A stretch of 64,000 nucleotides of DNA from Aedes albopictus. Its lineage: Eukaryota > Arthropoda > Insecta > Diptera > Culicidae. The stretch spans positions 253,044,733-253,108,732 of the forward strand of contig NC_085137.1 in the NCBI RefSeq assembly GCF_035046485.1, in the 5' to 3' direction. Position 1 is the stretch's first letter. Each line of letters opens with the position of its first letter. The position numbers and the translations under genes were made by a program. The notes beneath the pieces are model-generated. The model was not told where the DNA came from and ran no database searches. It saw only the letters and a program-made list of their open reading frames with translations. Below are positions 10,363-22,300 of the stretch, piece after piece.

Positions 10363-13300
10363 CACGGGCGGGTCAGCCAACAAACAACACGATAGGAGGA
10401 AGTGGAGTCCAAAAGTCGTACTGTTGGATGGATTTATGCTATTTTCGTACGAATAAATGCCTAATCATGCACACTCCGCTTGAAGGTGTGCGATTAACAA
10501 TTGGTTTTCTTCGGCCTTATCAAAAATCGATAGGATTAGGCTCTGGGAGGGTGGTGCAATGAATGTCTCAAACCAAAGGGTTATAAAATTATGCCAACAG
10601 AGAGATGATAAGATTGCAATTCTCGCGCACTGTTGTGCGGATTCAATGGCACTTACTTAATCAGGAATAATTACTGTTGGTAGGTCACTGGAAACACACG
10701 ATTTTCAGGTGCGATTAAACTCACGCAAATGTGCTAAAATCGACTTGGGCTCGTCAATGACTGCTAACTACTGTCTTGTCTATCAATCGGAATGAGACAT
10801 GTGTAGGGGACTATAGGGGACCGACTTCACAAATATGAGCCGAGAACCGTGCTGTCCGATCACACAAACATGGACGAAACGTATCATTTGCCTTAAAAAT
10901 GTATAAGCTTCGTCAATACACCACAGCGGGTTGGAAAGCATGCGTATTGGTTAGTATGCATACGCGTGAACTTCCGAGCTGTGCTTTATTTGTAGTTTTC
11001 TTTTCGTTATGTGAGTCATATGCAGTTCTATGACCATTACGCTTAATATTTTAGATTTTAGATACCGTCGATGGGGGTGACAATGGGTCTGGGGGGTGAG
11101 ATTGGGTCAAAACGGAGAAACATAAAATTTGAAATTGCTCAATAACTATCGCTAATTTATATTGAAAACTTTATAGGTATTATTTCAAAAGGGAGATGTT
11201 TTTACACGTCCTGATGCAGAATAAGATGTTTTGCAATAATCGTTTTTTGTTAAATTTGTGGCTAAACTTATATGATGAAACTACTAGTAAATCACTCTGA
11301 AAAAATTTCTCCTTCGTAATGTTTAACACAAGTACCTATCCATAATTTTTCTTATAAGTGTTTAGCTGTAGGTATAACCTGGTTGATGTAATGAAAAAAG
11401 CGGGATGTCATTGTTCTTTTTATTGAAAAACTTAATATTTTCGACCCTATGTCTAAATATTAAGAATGGGGGTGAGATTGGGTCAAGCAAGTTATCGAAT
11501 GCACATAACCTTAACTAAAAATTCAACTTGTTATCCAGTCCCCATTTGACGTTAGAGTGGTGCCATGTTTACCGTATTTTCACTAAAGCACGCTTTCTTT
11601 CAAAAATATGTCGAGAAGCGTCAAACGAGTGTGTTAATACGTTTAGTGCCTAAATCATTTATAACAATACACCCATGCGTGTGGACAGTTCCCCTAATCA
11701 TCAGCTAATCTTTAGTGTACTGCAATACCGTAAGCTCGCAAAATAGACTTAACATAATATTTGAACGACCCTCTATCTTGAGATGGAGCGATTTGCTTTA
11801 TCAATATAGAGGCCAATGATCATGTACATCAGAGTTTATAACGGAGGGTTTGGTTAAACATTTCTTATGCAGTATACAAAAACTAGCATGTTTTTTTTAC
11901 AATCAATATTTCTTTCTTTCTTCGCCCCTCCCTCATTGTAATCTCCCCTCCACTCATGGAGGTTGAAACTCTTAATGAGGATGATTATGATGGCTAAAAA
12001 TGGTGATACAGTATACAAACGATGTTTTACCAAATTTTAACAATTTTTTCGGTTGTATTATTGTGAATATCACCCCTCTAAGGGGTGAGATTGGGTCAAT
12101 TTTCAATCATTTGTAGTTTACTAAGCAATTCATATAACGTGATACTTTCTTGCTAAACTATCATTACCACATAGAAGAGTATACATACCAAATAAAAAGT
12201 TAGTCCAACTTCAATTGCATTTGTTATTTAACAAACAATCTTTGAATATTCTTTTTTGACCCATTCTCACCCCCAACGACGGTACTCATTTAATTGCCAT
12301 GTGTATTCATAGATACAGTGTATATACTAGAGCAATTCTCTAAAATCATTTTTAGAGATACCCTGATATGAAATGTCAGCAGGCTTCTCTCTCGTTTGTC
12401 GGGTGATGATCACTGCGTCCAGATTTTAGAACTATTGTGATATACCCTTTTGCTGTGAGGTACGCAAATTATCTCAGTAACATGTTTATCACTGAGATAC
12501 CTTGTTATCGACTGGACTCAAGACCATCTATTATTGATGAATAGAGATCCTGAGTTACAGTATGTGAACCTACGTTGAGTGAGTGCACTGCAATAGCAGA
12601 GGATGTGTTCTGATGTTTTCCTCTCCTCGTCACAGAAGCGGCAATTTGAGGTTTGGATTGCTCCGATCTTTTGTAGATGGTATCTGCAGGGGCAGTGTCC
12701 AGTTATTAGACCGGTGTAGATGTTGAGATCCCTTTTGTTGAGACCTAATAGTTGTTGGGTTTTCTTGGGGTTTATCGTTACGAGCCTTTTGGATTGGCTC
12801 GTGTGGGGAAGTGCATTCCAGTTTGATGTGATTTGACTGACCATATATTTGTTCAGTTCCATTTTTACAGAGCAGTCTGAGATCCCGCAGAAGGGCTCAG
12901 GGCCAATGAACCTTTCATTAGATCCATTCCTGGCTAGCTCATCAGCAATCCCGTTTCCCTCTAAACCCGTATGTCCTGGGATCCACTATAGGTAGACTCG
13001 ATTGCGTATGGATAAGTTTTTCAAAGCCAGAATGCCACACTAGCTTTGAGTTACAAGTGTAGTTATTAAGCGACTTAAGTGCCGCTTGGCTGTCAGAGAA
13101 AATACATATTTATGTAAACCTATACTTTCTCCTCAGGCATAATAACACGCATTCTAATAACATATATATATATAAAAGCCCAGAGTTGTCTGTCCTTCCA
13201 TCACGCTTTGAAATGTTTCATTGAAATGTTTCACCATAGATGTATCACTTTAGAAATAGTAAGAAGAACTGTTTTGGAATGATCTGGAACATAAATACGA

Positions 13301-16300
13301 TACGCAAACAGTTTCAAACAATAAACAAATCGCTTTCGCTCTTCGTACATATGTACAACAGAGATGGTTATATTTGCGGTTTAGGGGAAGATGATATAGA
13401 TCGATGAGATTAGAATTGAACCTTATGACAACTAAGTTGCCGGGTCATTAATTGACTCGGTAGCTTAGTTGGTAAAGCACTTGTCTAGCGAATAAGGGTC
13501 GTGAGTTGAAATCTCACCTGAGCTGTGGATTTTTTCCCAATTTAACCAATAATTTACCCATCTGTTCATATGTACGTTGAGTTATTTGAATTTCATAATA
13601 AATATTCTGAAAATTCCAAGAACTTTCTGGTAGTTACTGAAAGCTCCAGAAGAGAAAAAGAAGGTTCTGGAATTTTCCGAAGTATTGAATTTCTTAAGTA
13701 TTCGAGACCTTCTAGAAGTTTCTTGACGCTCCAGAAAGAAGATGCAATATTATGAAACATCTTCTTCTTATTCTTCTTGGTATAACGTCCCAATTGGAAC
13801 AAAGCATGCTTCTCAGCTTGCTAAATGTTGTGGACATTACTAAAAGTTTCAGAAGAAAAGAAGAACGTTCTGGAATGTTCTGAAATATTAAACTACTTTA
13901 ATTTTCGAGAACTTTCCGGAAGTCTCTGGAAGTTCTCTTACCCTCAGCATAATTTTGCTAAATACCCGCGAGTTTACTGCCCGGCTGTATGCGCTCCGAA
14001 CATTAATTCACGGTGACTGAAATGAAATGAAAGATTCGCAGTTCCTGAGAAGCTTCTAGAAGTTTCTTACCATTTCAGAGATAAGAACCCTGTGACAGTT
14101 AAAGGTATGTACTTAGAAGTATAAATTCTGGCGTTTTCCATTTCTGAATAAATGATAGTATACCTTCTGGCGCTTCTAATGAGTCCATTGCTGAATGAAA
14201 TGTTTCGCATATTTACAACGGCTTCTGAGGAAACTTCTGGAAATTGTTATTCCAGAATGCTGAAGAATCCCCTTGAGGAATGACCATTTTCTAAATCTAA
14301 ATTAAGAACAAGGATCGGTAAATTCACCTCACTCCATTCATATTCACTCCTCTTTGCTGAAGCGAATCGAGAAAGGTGCAGCAAACGGATAGTCGTGATC
14401 AAACACGCAACCCCATCACCAGTGGGATGCGATGCGCAAGCTGGTTGACATGGATATTCGTGGCCGATCGTCGCAGTTTGGATCGCAAGCGAATGAATGA
14501 ATGGCGAATGGTGACGAATGCTGGTGAGCGATCGAAGCGGCTATTGGCCTTCTAAAGTGAGGTTAAGTTTTGTGAAATCCCATTTCGTATTTTAGTGATT
14601 GAGTCGTTTCAGATAAAATTTAATGTGGGATCGGGGTAGAAAAATTCATTTTATCGATAAATTTATCAAAAAATTAATGATTAAACTGATGGGGAACTGG
14701 TATTTCCTTTTCAAACTTCCAAATTTTCACGACATAACCTCAACTTTTAATCGCCAATTATCATAACCAGAAGAGAATTTCTGCATGTAATGCATACGTT
14801 TTTAGTGTATTGTTGTTAAAATGCTAAATTAGCAAAGAAAATAACAAACATTTTTTGAAAACTTCAAATATTCGTACGCGCAATATCATTCACGAATCGC
14901 ATCACCTCTCTGTTACATCCGTAAAAAGTAAATAAAAAGAAGACATTTCGGATGTACTATATGTGTGACCGGTTACGTTCGTAGTCATTAGAGAACTAAA
15001 CTTTATTATTACATATTCACTCAGTACGCTCAATGTCGTTTGATAACCCTTTGAGAGGGTTCGGTAGTTTTACCGAGTGGACATTGCCACTACACTCTCC
15101 ATCGCTTGCGATGCGAATGTGGACGAATGTTTAAATTCCATGTATGGCTTCCCACCGTTCGCCGGTATTTGCTGTCGTCGCTGACGAGCAAACACACAAA
15201 CTAAGCGACAACCGTTCGCTGCTAACTGTATTCGAGTGTGGAAGAAGATGAAAAGTGGAAATCAGGAACCCTGATTAAGAAGATCAAAAACGGCATATGA
15301 ATCCAGGTGCTGTCCTCCCGTCACGCTTAGCAAAGTTTGACTGAAATATTTCACGTATGTTTCAGTAGTGCCTGCATGATATGATCTGAGTGTTTGAGAT
15401 TGAAGTCGAAGAATCGAATTCGAAGAAACTCCTTTTCTACAAGAACGTCAATGTAATTCGAGAGGTTTCTGTTTCAAATATGGAGACATTTTTCTAACTT
15501 TCCTGAGCAAAGAGGAAGAAGCAGAAGAGAAGAACAATATTCTACAACATTGCGTATGCCCCGGAGGGATGAAAAAAACTATTTATACAAATGTTCAAGA
15601 GTTTTCCAAACATAATGAAAATTCTCGGCTTGGAATACAAAAAAAAACTTCACCAAGAAGAAAAATATGCTTCTGGAACATCCTAGAATATTCTTTGAAG
15701 GAATCAATATGCTTTTCTTCATTATTGGAAAAAAATATTCCGGAACTAAAACAAGGATAAGAATATTCTAGGACATATTTCGAAAAAAGGTCAGGCGTAT
15801 TTCAAAACTTTCCATAATAAATTAAATATTCATAAACATTTTGTTTCGAATTAAAAGAAATTTCCTGGGCGGAGAAGTTGTAGAAGAGGAACGAGAAGAA
15901 GATACAGATACGCATGTTTTTGGAATATTCTTGAACATTCTCTGATACAGGAAATACTAAAAATGTTCGTGAATTTTCGATGAATAATAGAATATTTAGA
16001 AGCTTTCTGTTTCTAATTCTAAAAAATTAGGAACATTTCTGTGAGAATCAGGAGATGAAATCGAAGATTCATGAACATTCTCGAACATTTTTCGTAGGAA
16101 TCAAACCAATGGCATACATGTTCAAGTATTTTTCACAAATAATAGCATATTTAAAAACTTCCTGTTCCGAATTCTAGGAGAAGTTTTACATTGCAACGAG
16201 ATTAAGAAGAAGGAAATTCTAGAACACTAGAGGAATAAATATGGTTTCTGAATTAAGTTGTAGGTAAGCAAAAGATGCATACCAACATTTTTAAGCCATC

Positions 16301-19300
16301 GTCATAATTCTCTTGATTGTGAAAACGTGGCTAGCCACGTCGGGTCAGCTAGTTGCATATATTTCCGCCTGAAATACTGTGGGCCACTGTCCTAAATGGA
16401 CCGACATTTTTGTTCTAAGGCCATAGATTCCGGAGCCTGTCAGATTATTCATTTTCGAACCATCTATCTCTCTCTCTCTTCTTGGCGTAACGTCCTCATT
16501 GGGACAAAGCCTGCTTCTCAGCTCAGTGTTCTATCTATGAGCACTTCCACAGTTATTAACTGAGAGCTTCCTCTGCCAATGACCATTTTGCATGCGTATA
16601 TCGTGTGGCAGGCACGAACATACTCTATGCCCAAGGAAGTTAAGGAAATTTCTTTTACGACCGACCGGGAATCGAACCCGTCACCCTCAGCATGGTCATG
16701 CTGAATACCCGTGCGTTTACTGCCTCGGCTATATGGGCCCTATTTTTCGAACCATCTGTGAAGAAATTTATAGAGCCTGTTGGGAAGCTGGGTCCGCCTC
16801 CTTCCCACTCCTGGCGGGAAGGAATGAACACATCGTAAGGTAAGTCATAATTGACTACCGTTTCCATCCAGTCACTACAAATTCCTATTGCGGGATTTAT
16901 GGCAAATTCATTTAATATGCTGAGGTGACCCGTAAGGTGTCCCAACAGCAGTGTTTTTGTTCTCTTTAACCTTAGAGCACTTTTTTCCGCTTCCAGCTTT
17001 ATGAATTGATCTAACCGGGGCAGGTGAAGCATTGCGTCTAGGGCCAAAGTTGGTGTACTACGAACTGCACCAGTGATGGCTTTGCAAGCGGTGCATTAGA
17101 TGGCGTCAGCAGGCTTGCGCGAGTCAGACCGATTTTTCTTAGGTTTCCCCTAGTGTTTCCCTTTTCGTTTTTCCATTAGAATATTCTGGGCTGCGATATA
17201 TTGATCAATCTAGGCGTTTCCCTAGAACGTTCCCTTGCCTCTACCCAGCAACTCCTATTCCTACCTCCTCGCGGTACCGGCCGGAAACTATGAGCAACCT
17301 TAGGGAAGATCGGGTAACCAACCTCGGTGGGAACTTTGGTCGTATGATGACAGGGAAGGGGGGAGGTTTGCTTCGACAAACCTGAGCGCCTGTTCTCCAG
17401 GAGGAGCGGCTCACAGCAGCGTCTGATCCCCATGTTAGGGGTGGCTGATCTACGTCCGAGTGCCAGGGAAGGAATCTAAGCTCAACTGTGCACTATGGTC
17501 CTCCGGAAAGTAGGGGGTTGGTGTCAGGCCCTACGAGCCAGCCGTAAAAAAACCGTTGTAACGGAAAATCAGCAACAGAATAATACGAACCGAGACCAAC
17601 TGCAACGACCCCAGCGAACAAAAAGGACTTGCGATTGGAAACTCGGTACGTGGAACAGCCGATCTCTCAACTTCATCGGGAGCACCCGCATACTCGCCGA
17701 TCTACTGAAGGACCGCGGGTTCGGAATCGTAGCGCTGCAGAAGGTGTGTTGGACAGGATCCATGGTGCGAACGTAAAGAGGTAATTATACCATCTACCAG
17801 AGTTGACAGAACCAGAATGTGCAGGTTGACGATCAAGGGCCGATTCTTCAACATCAGCATAACAAATGTGCACAGCCCTCACTCCGGAGGCACTGATGAT
17901 GACAAAGACGCATTTTACGCGCAGCTTGAACGCGAGTACGATCGCTGCCCAAACCACGACGTCAAGATCATCATAGGAGACCTAAACGCTCAGGTAGGCC
18001 AGGAAGAGGAATTCAGACCGACGATTGGAAAGTTCAGCGTCCACCAGCTGACGAACGAAAATGGCCTACGCCTCATCGACTTCGCCGCCTCCATTGGCCA
18101 TTCGTACCACCTTCTTCCAGCAATGTCTCCCGTATCGTTACACCTGGAGATCACCACAACAAACGGAATCGCAAATCGACCACGTTCTGATTGACGGATG
18201 GCACTTCTCCGACATTATCGACGTCAGGACCTATCGTGGCGCTAATATCGACTCTGATCACTACCTGGTGATGGTTAAACTGCGCCCAAAACTCTCCGTT
18301 ATTAACAACGTACATTACCGGCGACCGCCCCGGTACGATCTAGAGCTACTGAAGCAACCGGATGTCGCCACCGCATACGCGCAGAATCTCGAGGCGGCAT
18401 TGCCGGACGAGGGTGTGCTCGATGTGGCCCCTCTAGAGGACTGCTGGAGTACAGTCAAAGCAGTCATCAACAACGCAGCCCAGAGCACTATCGGGTACGT
18501 AGAACGGAGTCGACGAAACGATTGGTTCGACGAGGAGTGCAGAGCGGTTCTAGAGGAGAAAGATGCAGCGCGGGCGGTAATGCTGCAGCATGGAACCCGA
18601 CAGAATGTGGAGCGATACATACAGAAGCGGAAGCAGCAGACCCGTCTCTTCCGGGAGAAAAAGCGCCGCCTGGAAAAAGCGGAGTGCGAGGAAATGGAAC
18701 TGCTGTGTCGTTCACAGGAAACACGTAAGTTCTACCAGAAGCTCAACGCATCCCGCAAAGGCTACGTGCCGCAAGCCGAAATCTGCAGGGATAAGGACGG
18801 GAGCCTCCTGACGGACAAACGTGAGGTGATCGAAAGGTGGAAGCAGCACTTCGACGAGCACCTGAATGGCGAAGAGAATATAGGCACGGGGGATCAAGGC
18901 AGCGGAAGAAATGACTATGTTGGTGCAGCAGAGGACGGGAACGAACCAACTCCCACGCTGAGGAAAATTAAGGAAGCCATCAACCAGCTCAAAAACAGCA
19001 AAGCGGCTGGTAAGGACGGTATCGCAGCAGAACTCATCAAGATGGGCCCGGAAAAGTTAGCCACCGGTCTGCACCAGTTAGTAGTCAAGATCTGGAAAAC
19101 CGAACAGCTACCGGAGGAGTGGAAGGACGGGATAATCTGTCCCATCCACAAGAAAGGCGACAAGTTAATGTGTGAGAACTTTCGAGCGATCACCATTTTG
19201 AATGCCGCCTACAAAGTGCTATCCCAGATCATCTTCCGTCGTCTTTCACCTAAGGTAAATGAGTTCGTGGGAAGTTACCAAGCCGGTTTCATCGACGGCC

Positions 19301-22300
19301 GGTCGACAACGGACCAGATCTTCACCGTACGGCAAATCCTCCAGAAATGCCGCGAATACCAGGTACCAACGCACCACCTGTTCATCGACTTCAAGGCGGC
19401 ATACGACAGTATCGACCGCACAGAGCTATGGAAAATCATGGACGAGAACAGCTTTCCCGGGAAGCTTACCAGACTGATAAAACCAAAGATGGACGGTATG
19501 CAGAACAGCGTAAGCATTTCGGGTGAACTATTAAATTCATTCGAATCTCGACAGGGGCTACGACAAGGTGATGGACTTTCCTGCCTACTATTCAACATCG
19601 CCCTGGAAGGTGTTATGCGACGAGCCGGGCTAAACAGGCGGGGTACGATCTTCACGAAATCCGGCCAATTTGTCTGTTTTGCGGATGCTATGGATATTAT
19701 TGCTAGAACATTTGGAACGGTGGCAGAACTGTACAACCGCCTAAAACGTGAAGCAGCAAAGGTCGGACTGGTGGTGAATGCGGCTAAGACAAAGTACATG
19801 CTGGTAGGTGGGACTGAGCAAGACAGGATAAGCCTCGGCAGCGATGTTACGATAGACGGGGATATTTTCGAGGCGGTAGAAGCATTCGTCTACCTCGGTT
19901 CCTTGCTAACGACTGACAATAACGTGAGCCGTGAAATATGAAGGCGCATCATCAGTGGAAGTCGGGCCTACTACGGGCTCCAGAAGAAACTGCGGTCAAA
20001 AAAGTTTCCCCACGCACCAAATGTACCATATAGAAGACGCTAATAAGACCGGTGGTTCTCTACGGACACGAGATATGGACGATGCTCGAGAAAGACCTGC
20101 AAGCACTCGAAGTTTTCGAGCGACGTGTGCTAAGGACGATCTTCGATGGCGTGCAGGAGAACGGTGTGTGGCGGAGAAGGATAAACCACGAGCTCGCTGC
20201 ATTCTACGGTGAACCCAACATCCTGAAAGTGACTAAAGCTGGACGGATGTTGCAAGAATGCAGGGTTGTTGCAAAGTTGGTGTTTGCTAACCATGCGGTT
20301 GGTACAAGAAGGCGTGGAGCGCAGAGAGCACGATGGGTGGACCAGGTGGAGCGTTGGGCGTGACCGACGTTGGAGAGCTGCAGCTGCAAATCGAGTATTA
20401 TGGCGGCAAATTGTTGATTCAATGTTATCATGAATTTGATGTTGAACTAAATAAATGAATGAATCAGCGTGGCTGGTTGACTTATTCAACGAAGATATTA
20501 ATTTATATGAGACGAAGGAGTTTGTCAAACAAAGCCATATTACGAAAATATATGAAGCACTACAAATGCACATTAAAATATATCATATTGCAGTAGAACA
20601 TTACAAATGCGTAATAAATTAGGACATCACACTTGAAAAAATACAACACAGAACAGATATTTTGCCCAGTTACTCTAATCGATAACAATTTCCAAACCCA
20701 GGAGGACAAGGTTTCATAAATGTTGTCGTATTTTTTCTGGCAGATTGCCTACCCAAGTAACAAAATTAAGTTTATAATGCTTTTGAAGTATTTTTCAACA
20801 CCTGTGCTTTAAAACCATGCATAAACCAAATTGCTCTGCAAAACAACATCAACTCAACCATAAACCCGCCATAAGACCAAAGAGGCCCATCCTAAGATGC
20901 TCTTGGAGAGTTGTTTTTAAAATTCTCTTAAAACTTGTTGTACTTCCCAAGTTGTCCTCAAGGCGAATTGCTCTCTACTTGTGGAATTCTTCAAGTGCAC
21001 GATAAAACGATAATAAATTCGTCAGTGTTGTTGCTGATGCAGCTTTTATGTCGACAGAAAAGTTTGATGAAATCAATTGAAAAAAAAAACACAATGAAAA
21101 TGGCACATTATTGTAATTTGGATTAATTTATTAAACAAATTGGAAATATTTCCGTTGTGTAACAAGGATGCCAAATGCCAAGCAAAATTTATCGTATATA
21201 TGTTGCAAGATACTTCCAAAAATTGCAATGCGCTTCCATTATAATGCTCTAATAAAATATTTAAACATATTATTCCTGGTCATGAGAACATTGTTAATGA
21301 GTTTTCTCAACATGGCTTCCATAGAAATCTAGGCCGGTGGTCGGTCCATTATCGATGGTTTTAATCAACATCACCATAAGATCGTCTTAAACTTCTTTCA
21401 ACTCATGCCAGAGCTAAAAGCATAACTCAAGAATACTAGGATTTATAACGTTCTCGATGCAACCTGGTTGGCGTCCATCAAGAACGTCTTAAATTTATTT
21501 CATCTTAAGCAAGGGTGAGAAGTATTTCTCAAGATTACTCAGGTTTATAACGTTCTTGATGTAGGTTTATGCAAACTCCGCCGAGAACGTAATAAATATG
21601 TAATAATATGTACGCCAAATTGTAAACAAACAATAAAATATCGCACCGCGGTGGATTTTGTGAATTTCGTCCGATTAATTTTATCATCAGCCTGGTACCG
21701 TTGCCAACCAGGCAGACCTTTTTCGATAACCAGCCTTGATGCGGTATGCCTCATTCCTCCGGTCAGCATTTCCAACAGGTAAGTAGTTGTTGATTTTAAA
21801 GATCGATGATTGGAACCCGAATTGCACGGGAATCGACGTCCTGGATGACCAAACCCACCTCATTTCGGATGCTGCAACCGGAGGAACTTGGCACTGCACC
21901 GCACCACGTCGCGGTTGGGTTTCCTGGGTAGGTGTTCTTGATTGGCAGCAATAATGGAACGATGAGAATGAAAATCTGATGCTTGAGTTTTTTATTATAT
22001 TTTTCATATACCACACTGTTCTTATGCGAGAACAGTTGCTCTTGATCAAGATCGGATGATTGAAGTTAACTACAAGAGCCTTATAAAACGGAAAATAAGT
22101 TCAACAGTTCTTGTTATGTTTATGGTTTTATGAACTGAACCTCAAGTATTCTTGGAGGTGTTTTTAAAACCACATATTGACGAAGAATAGTTGCGCTCAG
22201 CTGAAACTTCGATAAGATAAACTAGAACATACAATGTTCCGATAAAACTATCATAAAAACAAATAAAACCAAATAGAATCAAGATTGTTACTTGGGTATG

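Larger units (their letters stand above)
13160..16352. mobile_element. Helitron-like non-autonomous insertion
   Basis: The insertion splits the LOA RNase H frame. Removing 13160-16352 gives an exact A^T target (A at 13159, T at 16353) with codons reading EIYA-ILECVLL and no duplication. The right end has CTAG at 16349-16352, preceded by a perfect 16-base palindrome (ACGTGGCTAGCCACGT, 16325-16340) 8 bp away, as Helitron 3' ends do. The left end (ACATATATATATATAAAAGC) has lost the canonical TC by one base. No Rep or helicase frame is present, so the element is non-autonomous. Inside are arrays of gaacattctagaa-like words, a tRNA-like sequence, Feilai-like fragments and a second copy of the left-end region near 15300. 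Confidence 0.75.
12490..17130 (-). pseudogene. LOA-type non-LTR retrotransposon, 3' half, split by Helitron-like element and SINE
   Basis: Read on the minus strand, 17130-16744 encodes the end of the reverse transcriptase region and the start of RNase H ([15 protein letters not shown]). It continues at 16465-16353 ([20 protein letters not shown], then AEIYA) and at 13159-12490. The last part has [11 protein letters not shown], the RNase H GHTG..GNG..AD motif across a frameshift, and a cysteine/histidine-rich tail ([27 protein letters not shown]). This order (RT, RNase H, Cys-rich end) is that of LOA-like elements of mosquitoes. Removing the SINE (16466-16743) and the Helitron-like insert (13160-16352) restores the reading order. 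Frameshifts, stops and the missing 5' part make it dead. It lies in the Mfe2 intron, same strand as the gene. Confidence 0.8.

Noticed and set aside
16655..16743. Coding continuation [16 protein letters not shown] after FFTDGSK.
   Set aside because: It is the SINE read through in frame; the true RNase H continuation lies beyond the SINE at 16465.
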